Shown here: one piece after another, positions 7,716 to 16,226 of the stretch | Layout: the number at the start of each line of letters is the position of its first letter | How positions within the stretch are numbered: position 1 is the first letter of the stretch | From: JAWWPG01 sp037719575 | Lineage (GTDB): Bacteria; Actinomycetota; Actinomycetes; Propionibacteriales; Nocardioidaceae | NCBI GenBank assembly: GCA_037719575.1 | Contig: JBBJMF010000007.1 | Location: 1 to 51,707, forward strand | Direction: 5' to 3' | Length of the DNA: 51,707 bases | Position numbers and translations under genes: made by a program | The notes under the pieces: model-generated | Told to the model about the DNA's origin: nothing | The model's database searches: none | The model's input: only the letters and a program-made list of their open reading frames with translations

Positions 7716-8089
7716 CGGTCCTGGTCGACACCTCGATCCTGATCGACTACCTGCGAGGCCACGCCGGTGCAGCCGAGCTGCTCGAGCGTGAGCGGGTGAG
7801 TGCACCCATTCATGCCAGTGAGATCACCCGCCTCGAGGTCCTCGCCGGAATGCGGGACGAGGAGGCCGCGCCCACGACGTGGCTGCTCGGGAGTCTGCGC
7901 TGGCGAGCCGTCGACGCCGAGGTGGCGGAGAAGGCGGGCGAGCTCGGACGCTCGTGGCTGCCCTCGCATCGGGGAATCGACAGCGCGGACCTCGCGATCG
8001 CCGCCACAGCCATCCTGCTCGACGCCCGGCTGCTCACGCTGAATGTTCGGCACTTCCCGATGTTCGGCGAGCTCGTCCGTCCGTACTGA
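7712..8089 (+). CDS. VapC-type PIN-domain ribonuclease toxin of module 3
   Basis: 125 residues from GTG 7712, chosen because it overlaps the antitoxin stop and puts the catalytic LVDTSILIDYLRG strand at the N-terminus. A Glu in EITRLEVLAGMR and acidic residues in GIDSADLAIAATAI complete the PIN site; the last strand (LLTLNVRHFPMF) has Asn where many VapC proteins have Asp, a common natural variation. Intact frame and length, so a functional ribonuclease toxin is likely. Confidence 0.87.
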   Translation: MTVLVDTSILIDYLRGHAGAAELLERERVSAPIHASEITRLEVLAGMRDEEAAPTTWLLGSLRWRAVDAEVAEKAGELGRSWLPSHRGIDSADLAIAATAILLDARLLTLNVRHFPMFGELVRPY

Positions 8090-8164
8090 GTCAGCCGCGC
8101 CGACGCCTCTGCCCAGCGCCGCGACACGATCGTCGTACGCGCGAGCGCCGCAGCAGTCGCCGAC

Positions 8165-8749
8165 CTAGCGAGCGGACTCGGATGCAGCGTCGGGGAGCGT
8201 GGGCGTGTCGGTGGGGTAGAGCCCGGCTGCGAACCCGTACACGCGGTCACCGCTGCGCGGGATCTGGCCGAATTTCCGAGAGAGCGCCTGCACCTCGGCC
8301 CAGAAGGCGCGGACCTCGTCGATCGGGATCCGCGCATGCAGCAGCAGGCACCGCAGGTCGTCGGCCTCATGCGCCGGCGCGGCCTCGGCGGCGGCCTCGG
8401 CGAGCCCGTTAATCGAGGACACGAGCCGCTTGTCCTCGTCGCGGGTGAGCGCGCCGATGTAGATCGTGCGGGCGACCCGGCCGTAGTAGCGCTCGTCGAT
8501 GGCCCGGACCCGCCGGGTCCGGACGACCTGGAGCAGGCCGGCGTCGACGAGCAGGTTCACGTGGTACGCGACAGTGCTCTTGGGGCGATCGAGTGCGTGC
8601 GCGAGCTCGGAGACCGTGGCCGCACGCTCGTGGAGCAGATCGAGGATCGACGAGCGCCGCGGGTCGGCGATCGCTCGGAGCTGGTCTGGCGCAGTGACCA
8701 CGATCAGCTCGTCGAGCTGATAGTCCGGGACCTGCTCATTGACCGACAT
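8165..8749 (-). CDS. ArsR-like winged helix-turn-helix regulator
   Basis: 194 residues. After a short N-terminal tail, LRAIADPRRSSILDLLHERAATVSEL begins a winged helix at about residues 25-100, with the recognition helix in RPKSTVAYHVNLLVDAGLL, typical of ArsR/HTH_20 regulators that lack metal-binding cysteines. The C-terminal half, with an FWAEVQALSRKFG helix, resembles actinobacterial regulators of this group with an effector domain of unknown ligand. It is divergent from the hydrolase gene; only 62 bases separate the two starts, and two GTTC-N2-GAAY palindromes lie there. Confidence 0.8.
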   Translation of the reverse strand: MSVNEQVPDYQLDELIVVTAPDQLRAIADPRRSSILDLLHERAATVSELAHALDRPKSTVAYHVNLLVDAGLLQVVRTRRVRAIDERYYGRVARTIYIGALTRDEDKRLVSSINGLAEAAAEAAPAHEADDLRCLLLHARIPIDEVRAFWAEVQALSRKFGQIPRSGDRVYGFAAGLYPTDTPTLPDAASESAR

Positions 8750-8758
8750 ATCTCAACC

Positions 8759-8786
8759 GTTCTAGAATCATGGATCGTTCAGGAAC
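8759..8786. promoter_or_regulatory. Two GTTC-N2-GAAY palindromes between regulator and hydrolase
   Basis: GTTCTAGAAT at 8759-8768 and GTTCAGGAAC at 8777-8786, centres 18 bases apart, in the short divergent intergenic space. They are candidate operators for the winged-helix regulator. Short half sites make this tentative. Confidence 0.4.
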
Positions 8787-8811
8787 CACCGTCTGATGAC
8801 TGGAGTGTAGA

Positions 8812-9402
8812 ATGACCGACGTCGTGCTGTTCCACCACGTGCAGGGACTCACCGACGGCGTCCGCGCCTTCGCCGACGAGCTCCGCGCTGGCGGGCACAC
8901 CGTCCACACCCCCGACCTGTTCGACGGCCAGGTGGCGGCGAGCATCGACGACGGCTTCGCGATCATGAAGTCGATCGGCGACGACGTCGTGGGGGAGCGG
9001 GTCGAGCGCGCGCTCGCCGATCTCCCCGGCGGTCTGGTGTACGCCGGCATCTCCTGGGGCGTGATGTCCGCCCAACGCCTCGCCCAGACCCGGCCAGACG
9101 CGCGCGGCGCACTGCTGTACGACAGCGCGCTACCGGTCAGCGGTGAGTGGGCGATCGGGCCGTGGCCGGCCGGCGTACCGGTCCAGATCCACGGCATGGA
9201 CCGAGACCCGTTCTTCGCCCTCGAGGGCGACATCGATGCCGCCCGCGAGATCGTCGCCACCGTCGGAGCGCCGACCGCTGAGCTGTTCGTCTACCCCGGC
9301 GACCAGCACCTGTTCGTCGACAGATCGCTTGCTTCGTACGACGCCGACGCCACCGCGCTCGTGCTCGAACGGTCCAAGGCGTTTCTCGACCGCCTGGGGT
9401 GA
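8812..9402 (+). CDS. Dienelactone hydrolase-family alpha/beta hydrolase
   Basis: 196 residues from ATG 8812, with a TGGAG ribosome site about eight bases before it. The nucleophile elbow is GISWG (residues about 84-88), so serine replaces the cysteine of classical dienelactone hydrolases. GDQHLF near residue 165 supplies the catalytic histidine, and the Asp of a typical DRDPFF segment precedes it. The N-terminal strand (VVLFHHVQGL) matches this family. Substrate unknown. Probably controlled by the divergent winged-helix protein. Confidence 0.82.
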   Translation: MTDVVLFHHVQGLTDGVRAFADELRAGGHTVHTPDLFDGQVAASIDDGFAIMKSIGDDVVGERVERALADLPGGLVYAGISWGVMSAQRLAQTRPDARGALLYDSALPVSGEWAIGPWPAGVPVQIHGMDRDPFFALEGDIDAAREIVATVGAPTAELFVYPGDQHLFVDRSLASYDADATALVLERSKAFLDRLG

Positions 9403-9739
9403 GCTCGGCGCCGCGGACATCAGGTCCCGGCTCGAGCAGCACTGGTCACGCGACCTAATCTTATCGCCGGACTCGAGCCACAGGTCATTCGCCTCGACGC
9501 TCGCCTGAGGCCCTTGATCGCCGCACCGTGACGCGCATCAGGGCGGTGGAGGGTCTCTATCCTCTTGATCAAGTCTCCTTGCTGATCCACATCCCTGTCG
9601 CACCACCGTGAAGCATCCGGTCCAGCTCGAGGCTCCGGTGCCGTCAGTGACCGCAGTCGCGATCATGCCGCATGTTCGATTTGCATTGTGAATAATATCT
9701 GACGTAAACTATGTATTTGGTGAGGCTTGGAGGCGCGTC
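9403..9739. other. Intergenic stretch with an AT-rich promoter-like end
   Basis: 337 bases with no convincing gene. The last 60 bases, about 9680-9725, are clearly more AT-rich than the surroundings (GTGAATAATATCTGACGTAA), and a GGAGG ribosome site sits at 9729, so this is the probable promoter of the following gene. Confidence 0.5.
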
Positions 9740-10609
9740 GTGAAACTTGGAATTGGTGGAGGACTGGGTCCGTTCCGTCTAGGTGTTAGCACGCGCGGAA
9801 TCGGCGGCGGGATTGGCCCCGTCAGCGTCGGCGGTTCGTGGCGAAGCCGCAAGGCAGGAGGGGCTTTCGCACCCCTTGTCGGCGTCATTCTTTTGTTAGC
9901 CGCGGCGTATTACGTCATCGCGTGGCCATATCTCCTCGGCACATGGATCGCCGTCGAGGGCGGAGCCACACCAAACTCCGGGCGGGTTGCCGTCCTCGGC
10001 TGGGTGTTTGAAGGCGTGTATCTCGCCGGGATCGTCTGGCTCACCGTCGTGGTTGTCCAGCGGCGCCAAGCTGTGGTCCGAAAGGCTGCAGAAGCGGAGC
10101 AGGCTGCTGTTGTCGCCGCCCGGCGAGCCCGCGATAAGACTGCCGCCGAAGCTTCGCGTGCCCTCGTCTCGGCGCTGACTGAGAGGCCGCGCGGAAAGCC
10201 GAGCAAGTCGCGTCCGGGTGAGAGCGTTTTATTCGGCGTCGGCAATGCCGAACTCATCGCCTACAGGGTGGCCGAGCGCAACGGGCCACGTGTACCGACT
10301 GTCATCGAGCGAGGGAAGCTCTTTTTCTCCGATCGCCAGGTCGAATTTCTTTCAGACACCAGGACAGTCCACTGGCGGTTCGACAAGTTATTGCGGCTGC
10401 AGTCCGGACCCGAATACCTTATGATCGAGGTGTCCGGCCGCAAGACCATATACGGTATCGGGGCCGACCAGGAGGTCTTTCCCGTCCTTCCGGTCGCGTT
10501 TGCTTGGGCTCAGGCGACGAACGATGGCGCATCGTTGGATGATGTTCGGCTCCGCGCAACCAAACTGCATCAGAGGAATATGTCCATGCTCGGAGCGCAC
10601 GAATTCTGA
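9740..10609 (+). CDS. Membrane protein with glycine-rich DUF4236-like N-terminus and PH-like C-terminus
   Basis: 289 residues from GTG 9740 after a clear GGAGG. The first about 40 residues alternate glycine-rich beta repeats (GIGGGLGPFRLGVSTRG, then GIGGGIGPVSVGGS), as in DUF4236 proteins. Two hydrophobic segments follow at about 44-66 and 86-108, then an alanine/arginine-rich probable coiled coil (residues 108-150). The C-terminus (RGKLFFSDRQVEFLS, then HWRFDKLL) looks like a PH-like beta domain. Codon use is less G/C-biased than the core genes, suggesting transfer. Such proteins occur near phage-defence and mobile regions, but function is unknown. Neighbours give no operon clue. Confidence 0.65.
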   Translation: MKLGIGGGLGPFRLGVSTRGIGGGIGPVSVGGSWRSRKAGGAFAPLVGVILLLAAAYYVIAWPYLLGTWIAVEGGATPNSGRVAVLGWVFEGVYLAGIVWLTVVVVQRRQAVVRKAAEAEQAAVVAARRARDKTAAEASRALVSALTERPRGKPSKSRPGESVLFGVGNAELIAYRVAERNGPRVPTVIERGKLFFSDRQVEFLSDTRTVHWRFDKLLRLQSGPEYLMIEVSGRKTIYGIGADQEVFPVLPVAFAWAQATNDGASLDDVRLRATKLHQRNMSMLGAHEF

Positions 10610-10646
10610 CTCCCTGACAAGATCAGCCGAGCGCGAAAAGGCGAAA

Positions 10647-10682
10647 TGTTCAATCCGACCTTGGTGTTCAATCCGACCTTGG
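10647..10682. repeat. Two tandem 18-base direct repeats
   Basis: TGTTCAATCCGACCTTGG occurs twice with no spacer. It lies between the membrane-protein gene and the doc remnant. It may be a local duplication or a recombination scar. Confidence 0.7.
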
Positions 10683-10714
10683 TGACCCGCGACCCGCGTG
10701 CGCTGGCCTATCGC

Positions 10715-10905
10715 GCGCTTTGACGCCGAGGAACGCGGCAACACCCGCGAGCGCGAGCCGCTTGTTGCCGTCGACGAGGGCGTGGTTGCGGGCGAGCGAG
10801 TGCAGGAGTGCTGCGGCTTCGCCTCAAGACACGGATATGCGTCCACGCCGAACGCGGACGCGTTTGGGAGCACTGCCGCCGTAGTGAGCAACCCATGATC
10901 ACGAG
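10715..10905 (-). pseudogene. Remnant of a Doc/Fic-family toxin
   Basis: Minus-strand translation shows two pieces of a Doc protein in different frames. The first reads RDHGLLTTAAVLPNASAFGV and then DAYPCLEAK; a one-base deletion near 10820 then moves to ALLHSLARNHALVDGNKR followed by LALAGVAAFLG. HALVDGNKR is the Fic/Doc active-site motif (HxFx[D/N]GNK-R) with the phenylalanine replaced by leucine. Doc toxins phosphorylate EF-Tu. The N-terminus and the C-terminal third are missing, and no Phd antitoxin is visible upstream, so this is a non-functional relic of a phd-doc module. Confidence 0.75.
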
Positions 10906-10958
10906 TGGTACCACAAGCCGCGATCCTCCTAGCTGGGTGCCCGGCGTGATCGCCCCGA

Positions 10959-10985
10959 TGTCACAGACCCGGGTTGGGCGGCGTC
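10959..10985 (+). promoter_or_regulatory. ECF41-type promoter
   Basis: TGTCACA at 10959-10965, 16 bases, CGTC at 10982-10985. This matches the promoter motif known for ECF41 sigma factors (TGTCACA and CGTC). It lies 34 bases before the ATG of the AhpD-like gene that precedes the ECF41 gene, so the sigma factor very likely directs its own operon. Confidence 0.8.
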
Positions 10986-11018
10986 TCCATGGCCGTCAAC
11001 GATCACGCGAGGAAACAG

Positions 11019-11615
11019 ATGAGCAGTAGCACGCGGGGTGCCGGAGGCAGAGATCACCGGGTTGTACGGCGCCATGATGAAGAGGATGAGCCGCAAGATG
11101 CTCGGCGAGGTCCCTGACGCCCTCGGGTGATGTGGCACCACCGGGCGGTGCTCAAGGACGCGATGGGATTCAGCCGCAAGACCGAGCGCTGGGACCGGCT
11201 CGACGCGCACCTGTCGACGTTCGCCGCCATGGCAGCGGCCGGCGCGATCGGCTGCGGCGCATGCCTGGACCTCAACTACTTCATGACCCGCAAGCGGGGA
11301 CTGGACGAGGCCATGGCACGTGAGGTGCCGCGCTGGAGAGAGTCCAAAGTGTTCACCCCGGTCGAGCGGAGGGTCTTCGCGTACGCGGAGGCGATGTGCC
11401 AGACGCCGCCGGCCGTGACCGATGAGATGTCGGCCGAGCTGCTCGATGCGCTGGGCGCTCCAGCGCTGGTGGAGCTGACGGCCAGGGTCGGCGCGATGAA
11501 CATGGCTGCCCGGATGAACATCACGCTCGGGATCAGGTCGCAGGAGTTCGCCGCGGCCTGCGGGCTGCCGCCGCTCGCGACTCCGTCGGCGGCGGCCGTA
11601 GCCTCGGGTTCGTGA
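11019..11615 (+). pseudogene. Carboxymuconolactone decarboxylase/AhpD-like protein, frameshifted twice
   Basis: The start ATG 11019 has a GAGGAAAC ribosome site. The reading MSSSTR shifts by one extra G in the GGGG run at 11035-11038 to PEAEITGLYGAMMKRMSRK, then loses one G near 11125 to continue VMWHHRAVLKDAMGF to the end. The two indels compensate, so only about 30 codons between them are out of frame, but that frame hits stops. From 11127 the body is intact: CxxC redox motif (GCGACLD), KVFTPVERRVFAYAEAM helix. The family includes AhpD-like peroxidase partners. It is the conserved neighbour type of ECF41 sigma factors, and its stop overlaps the sigma start (GTGA). Confidence 0.72.
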
Positions 11616-12486
11616 CCGACGACCCGTTCGTCCGGCATCGCAACCTGTTGTTCACGGTCGCGTACGCGATGCTCGGTTCGGCCGCCGACGCCGAGGACGT
11701 CGTGCAGGAGGCCCGGCTTCGCTGGGCGAATGTGGATCAAGGGGCGGTGCGCGACCCGCGTGCGTATGCGGTCACGATCGTGACCCGCAAGGCGCTGGAC
11801 CGGTTGCGCGCCCTGACCCGCCAGCGCGAGGAGTACATCGGGGAGTGGCTGCCAGAGCCGCTGGTGACCACCCCCGATGTCGCCGAGGACGTCGAGCTCG
11901 CCGAGAGCGTGTCCATCGCGATGCTCACTGTGCTGGAGACGCTGGCACCTGCCGAGCGGGCGGTCTTCGTGCTGCGCGAGGTGTTCGAGACCCCGTACGA
12001 CAGATCGCGGAGGCCGTCGGCAAGACGCCGGCGGCGGTCCGGCAGATCGCGCACGGGGCCAGGGAGCACGTCACGGCTCGACGCCCGCGACGGCGTGTGG
12101 GCCGAGCCGAGCACAGGGCGGTCGTGGACAGGTTCGTGACCGCGATCAACACCGGTGAGATGCAGGAATTGATGGACGTGCTGGCGCCCGACGTCGTGAT
12201 GGTCAACGACGGCGGCGGTGTTGTGCAGGCCGCGCGCAAGCCGATCGTCGGTGCGGAGAAGCTGATCGCGTTGCTCGCCATCGGCCTCCGCCGGGCTCCT
12301 GCACCGCTCGTGTGCGTCTCGGTGTGGATCAACGGCGAGCCCGGTCTGCGGGTCGAACTGGCCGGCGAGGTTGTCGCGGCGATCAGCCTGACGGTCGAGG
12401 GCGACCGGATCACCCGGATCCACTCGGTCTGGAATCCGCACAAGCTGGCCCGTCTCGGAGAAGCCGCTAGGCTCAGCCGCTTCTAG
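11612..12486 (+). pseudogene. ECF41-family RNA polymerase sigma factor (SigJ-like), frameshifted in region 4
   Basis: Starts at GTG 11612. Region 2 is intact (LLFTVAYAMLGSAADAEDVV), then the ECF41 linker motif WLPEPL. Region 4 begins but a one-base deletion at about 12001 (ETPYD then QIAEAVGKTPAAV in the next frame) breaks it. The second frame continues with the fused SnoaL-like domain and its family motifs: NDGGG and NPHKL (ECF41 consensus DGGGK and NPDKL). In ECF41 this extension regulates the sigma factor in place of a normal anti-sigma. A truncated protein would lack the region-4 helix-turn-helix that reads the -35 box. Either a real lesion or a sequence error. Confidence 0.8.
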
Positions 12487-12573
12487 GAAGGTGAACTGGA
12501 TTGCCGTGATCCGCGGGCCACGCATGGTGCATGCGACAGCGCAAAATTGGACTACTCGTGCAAAGCTAGAAGC

Positions 12574-13022
12574 GTGAAGAACTGGATTCCGTTCCGACGC
12601 GACACGCCCCCACCCGACGCCGACCTACTCTGAAGCACAGCCAGAGTCGCACGCTTCGGGCCACCGAAAATGCTAAGGGGGGCCTCAAGCGTCCCGCGCT
12701 CCGTGAACAGACGTTGCGGCGACTTCCCCCAGTGTCCACCGTCCCAGGAACGGGATTTAGCGCCTTCGAGCTCGACGCGAAGCTGCCGCAGCTCGGGTTG
12801 GCCGCGAGCGTCCAGGCTGGCCGAGCGTGGTCCAATAACGGGGGGCTAGTCGCAGTCCTAGCGGCCGCAGCGGATCCTGAAACGCAATGGCTTGCACTAA
12901 TAGTTCCGGAGCGCTATATGGGAGGAGCTCAGCGTATTAACATCGTCGATCAGGTCGAACAACTCGCTCGCAGCCCCGGGATCAAACTGGAACTGGATGG
13001 TGTAATGGTTGTCTCGTACTGA
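12574..13022 (+). pseudogene. Hypothetical protein, probably frameshifted
   Basis: GTG 12574 opens KNWIPFRRDTPPPDADLL and stops; a one-base shift near 12630 leads into KHSQSRTLRATENAKGGL, which then runs open to 13022. Joined, this gives about 148 residues ending in a plausible domain (ADPETQWLALIVPERYMGG and GIKLELDGVMVVSY). Without the shift, only a TTG at 12714 could start the second part (102 residues). No family recognised. It converges on the AIPR gene. Confidence 0.4.
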
Positions 13023-13188
13023 CCTTGCCCACTACGTCGAGGCGTCACGACCAGAAGCCCGAAGTGATCCGCTGAGTATGGCCATCGCGTCGTCTCGGTG
13101 CCGCGACACAGGTTGTCCCAAGAACCACAAACTGGAGGAGCCCACGGGTCGCCGAGACCGACGTCTCGGACCGGAGCTCGCGAACCCA

Positions 13189-15219
13189 TCAGAAGCCGGT
13201 AAAGCCCGCCTGGTCGGCGATGTCCAGGATAGCGGCGCCGTCGATCATCAAACTCGGGGTAGGTATGGAGTCCCTCATGCGCATATCCCGGAGCGCACGG
13301 CACTTTTTGCGTTGAGCGGCATCGAGGTTCTTGGTCGCGATCCCCCACTCGTGCAGCGCCTGCCAACCGGTGTGGTTGGGTACGAGGACACGCAGCGCCG
13401 CCTCCCGCGCCGCCGGCGTCCACTGCTCCTCTAAATCAAGTCCGCCACGCTGGGGGACGCGAGCGTTCATCTTCGCGTCCGGTTCCCACGCGATGGTTTG
13501 CACGGCCTTCCATGCTCCCTCCTTCTTCGCCCACTCGCTGACGTTGGCTGTCCCCGCGCTTTTTATCAGCGTTGAGTGGACCCGGGGCGCTAAGTCCTCG
13601 AGCGCGATTCGGAGTACGTCGGGGATATCCTGGCTCTTCCAGATTCGGCCTAGATCGATTTGCTGGGCACTACGTTTGCTGACGAGTGCGACTGTGTACG
13701 CCACAGTCTGCGCTTTATACCCGCCGAGCTGCAGCCGGCGCACGACCAACTCGGTCTGCTGGAACAGGATTGCCTTCGCCACCAGCCGCTCAAAATACTC
13801 CCTGTCCGGCGTAAATTTCGGCTGTCCCTCCAACCGGAGCATGAACTCGCGGAACGTCTTTTCCGCGCCGAGGCTGACGTGGTCAGGACGTTGCCACCAT
13901 GAGAGTTCAAACTTCGCGAGGTCGGTTTTCCGTATGACCTGCGCAGGTGGGTTCTCAGCCTTGAACTCGCGTTGCGCCGGTGCACTCCGCCGGTTCGCGA
14001 CCTCGTCGGCGTACTGACCGCGGGCTCGCTCGTAGAACCAACGCGTCATCCGCTGTGAACCGTCGGCGGCTGGCGCGAGCGTCGTTCGGGAGAGGCGCTG
14101 CAATTCAACATGGAACTGATGGTTGGCGCTGAAGTCGGCGGTCTTAACGACGTTCTGGCTGTTGGCGAACTGTGAGATGCGTGGGACCAGCTCGACCAAG
14201 TTCGACTCGGGAACCACTGACAGCTTGGCTTGCACATGGATGCCGTCGAGCAGGCTGTCGTCTCTCTGGGGCTTCATTCGAGTGTGATGCAACGACGCGG
14301 TGGTCTGGCCGCCGTTCACGATCTGCAGATCGTGAATCTTCGCGATGCCCTGACCGCCGCCGCTCAGTTGAGTTAGCTCGACCGCGCTCGCCGTCAAGCT
14401 GATGCCGTTGTTATAGGCGAGGAACCTGTGCGGCTCGGTCCGGATGGTCGTTTGAATTCCCTGGTTGACCTTGCCTCTCGCCTGCAGGAACGACCTGACG
14501 TTCAGCTCAAGGAGTCGGGGGCCGTGCTGCTCATATACGTCGGCGAGTACTCTGCCGGGGATCAGAAGGAGGTACGCCTCATAGTCGCCAGAGACACCCT
14601 TCGGACCTAGGACGGGAAGCGGTCCGTCCCCGAATTCCTGGAAGTCGACGGTGATGGGTTCACGGTCACGACCCGAGCGTTCCAAACGGCATAGCCGGTC
14701 TAGGTCCCAGACATGATGGCTGATACGGGCTGCCTGCAGGGGTTGAGGGTTGGGTGGAGCCGCCTTGACTCGCGCATTCGTCAACAGCGTCAGACGCACA
14801 CGCTCTGCCTGAGGGATCGCCTTCGCGAGGTCGCTGCACATCGCCCAAGCTGGGAACGCAGCCTCGAGAATGCCCGTCAGCTCCTCGACCTGCGACACGA
14901 ACCTGTGGACCGACGAGAACGCGCGCGCGACTTGTGGCTTTGTGAGTGTGCGTATCTGGTGCATGGGATCGTAGTCGGTAACCAAGACGTCCACCACGTC
15001 TCCGTCATCGGACACCGCGTACCCTGACGCTGACATGCTTCTCGTTCCCTCGGTGTGGAACAGAGCCGTCTCGCCGCCGTCGAGGTCACCGGTGTCGGTC
15101 AGGACCCCCCGCATGTAGTCCGTGAAAGCCACGGCTTGGATCTCCTGCGCACGTTCGGCGTCGCTAAGAATGCGGTGCTGCAGCTCGGCCAAGAAGTCAT
15201 CGTCGGCGGACGTAGTCAC
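13189..15219 (-). CDS. AIPR-family (abortive phage infection resistance) protein
   Basis: 676 residues from GTG 15219, last gene of the minus-strand operon, overlapping the nuclease gene by 4 bases. AIPR hallmarks: RSFLQARGKVNQGI at about 242-255, YNNGIS at 269-274 and LQIVNGGQTTASL at 298-310. The N-terminal region (residues 60-240) matches the usual restriction-like/adapter part of the family. AIPR proteins occur in abortive-infection loci and in predicted restriction systems; their biochemical activity is not well established. Here it should be the effector or a nuclease-like accessory of the island system. Codon use is less G/C-biased than the core, consistent with transfer. Confidence 0.9.
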   Translation of the reverse strand: MTTSADDDFLAELQHRILSDAERAQEIQAVAFTDYMRGVLTDTGDLDGGETALFHTEGTRSMSASGYAVSDDGDVVDVLVTDYDPMHQIRTLTKPQVARAFSSVHRFVSQVEELTGILEAAFPAWAMCSDLAKAIPQAERVRLTLLTNARVKAAPPNPQPLQAARISHHVWDLDRLCRLERSGRDREPITVDFQEFGDGPLPVLGPKGVSGDYEAYLLLIPGRVLADVYEQHGPRLLELNVRSFLQARGKVNQGIQTTIRTEPHRFLAYNNGISLTASAVELTQLSGGGQGIAKIHDLQIVNGGQTTASLHHTRMKPQRDDSLLDGIHVQAKLSVVPESNLVELVPRISQFANSQNVVKTADFSANHQFHVELQRLSRTTLAPAADGSQRMTRWFYERARGQYADEVANRRSAPAQREFKAENPPAQVIRKTDLAKFELSWWQRPDHVSLGAEKTFREFMLRLEGQPKFTPDREYFERLVAKAILFQQTELVVRRLQLGGYKAQTVAYTVALVSKRSAQQIDLGRIWKSQDIPDVLRIALEDLAPRVHSTLIKSAGTANVSEWAKKEGAWKAVQTIAWEPDAKMNARVPQRGGLDLEEQWTPAAREAALRVLVPNHTGWQALHEWGIATKNLDAAQRKKCRALRDMRMRDSIPTPSLMIDGAAILDIADQAGFTGF

Positions 15220-16226
15220 GCCAGTGCCTCTTCATACATCGCGCCGACCTGGGCAGCGGTGAGACGGAAAGGTTCGCAGGCACTGAGCGCGAGATCGTAG
15301 GCGACACGACCGACGCCGACCGGCAGATCTGACTCGACGATTCGTGGCATGGGGTGGCGCACGTCGAAATGGTCGACGCTGCGGATCGTGTAGGACCGGT
15401 CCGCGTACCGAGGCGCATGAAAGTCGAGGTAGCCATAGTCAATGAGCCGGTCGTCGAACAACAGCCCGGCGTTGCCGGCCGCGAGCAGGCTCCGCACCTC
15501 GACGACCTTCTCCGGCAGGGTCGTGCCGCTCCCGTCGCTCCGTTCGTCAAGCGCATAGTGCACGAGCAGCAGCCGATCGTGCGTGCTCGTGTCGAGCTGC
15601 CGCTCCGAACTGATCCTCACGTTTGTAGGCTGGGTTTGCCGAGAGGCCTTGATCTCCAGCGTAAGCCGCTCCAACTGGAAGTCCTGTATTGCCCCGGACG
15701 GGCCCGTCCATCGATCGACCGCGAGCATAGGATCGAACCCTGCACTCAGGAGCGACGTCACAGTCGACAGCTCGCCAAAGAGCCCGGCTGCCTGCTCGCC
15801 GTCCAGTCCGTCATCGTTTGCGCGGAGGCATGCCTGCCATCGTGTGATGCGCGCAGTCAGGAAGTCCAGTGTGAGCGGCCGTCCGCCTTGGGGTTGCGCC
15901 GCCAACGAGTGAAGCCCCCGGATAAGATCAGACACAAGTGCGGCGAAGATATCGTGATAGCGGTCGTCGCGCTCGGTCATCAATAACGTCACGTCATGCC
16001 CAGGGCGAGCCTCCACAATGATGTCCAGCCCGGTGGAAGGGCGGAGCTCCTTCCACAGCGTCCCCGGCTTGTCGGGGACCTTGACAAAGAACCCGAGCCT
16101 TCGCGAAGGGCGCTCCTGGGTCAGGTGGACGTCAAAAGTTGGCACATTGAGCCGTCGAAGGAGAAGGCCGGGTTGTCCAGCGCCGTCCGATTCGAGCGCC
16201 GACCAAACAGCGTCAAGGTCTGTCAT
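15216..16226 (-). CDS. PD-(D/E)xK nuclease, DUF4420-like
   Basis: 336 residues from ATG 16226, overlapping the Z1 stop (ATGA). A central nuclease core is visible: LFGEL (Glu152), QDF with Asp182, then LEIKAS with Glu191 and Lys193, the D...ExK arrangement of restriction-endonuclease folds. The N-terminal half (FDVHLTQERPSRRLGFFVK) is typical of DUF4420 proteins found beside Z1 and AIPR genes. It should cut DNA once licensed by the ATPases; specificity unknown. Translational coupling on both sides suggests fixed stoichiometry. Confidence 0.87.
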   Translation of the reverse strand: MTDLDAVWSALESDGAGQPGLLLRRLNVPTFDVHLTQERPSRRLGFFVKVPDKPGTLWKELRPSTGLDIIVEARPGHDVTLLMTERDDRYHDIFAALVSDLIRGLHSLAAQPQGGRPLTLDFLTARITRWQACLRANDDGLDGEQAAGLFGELSTVTSLLSAGFDPMLAVDRWTGPSGAIQDFQLERLTLEIKASRQTQPTNVRISSERQLDTSTHDRLLLVHYALDERSDGSGTTLPEKVVEVRSLLAAGNAGLLFDDRLIDYGYLDFHAPRYADRSYTIRSVDHFDVRHPMPRIVESDLPVGVGRVAYDLALSACEPFRLTAAQVGAMYEEALA

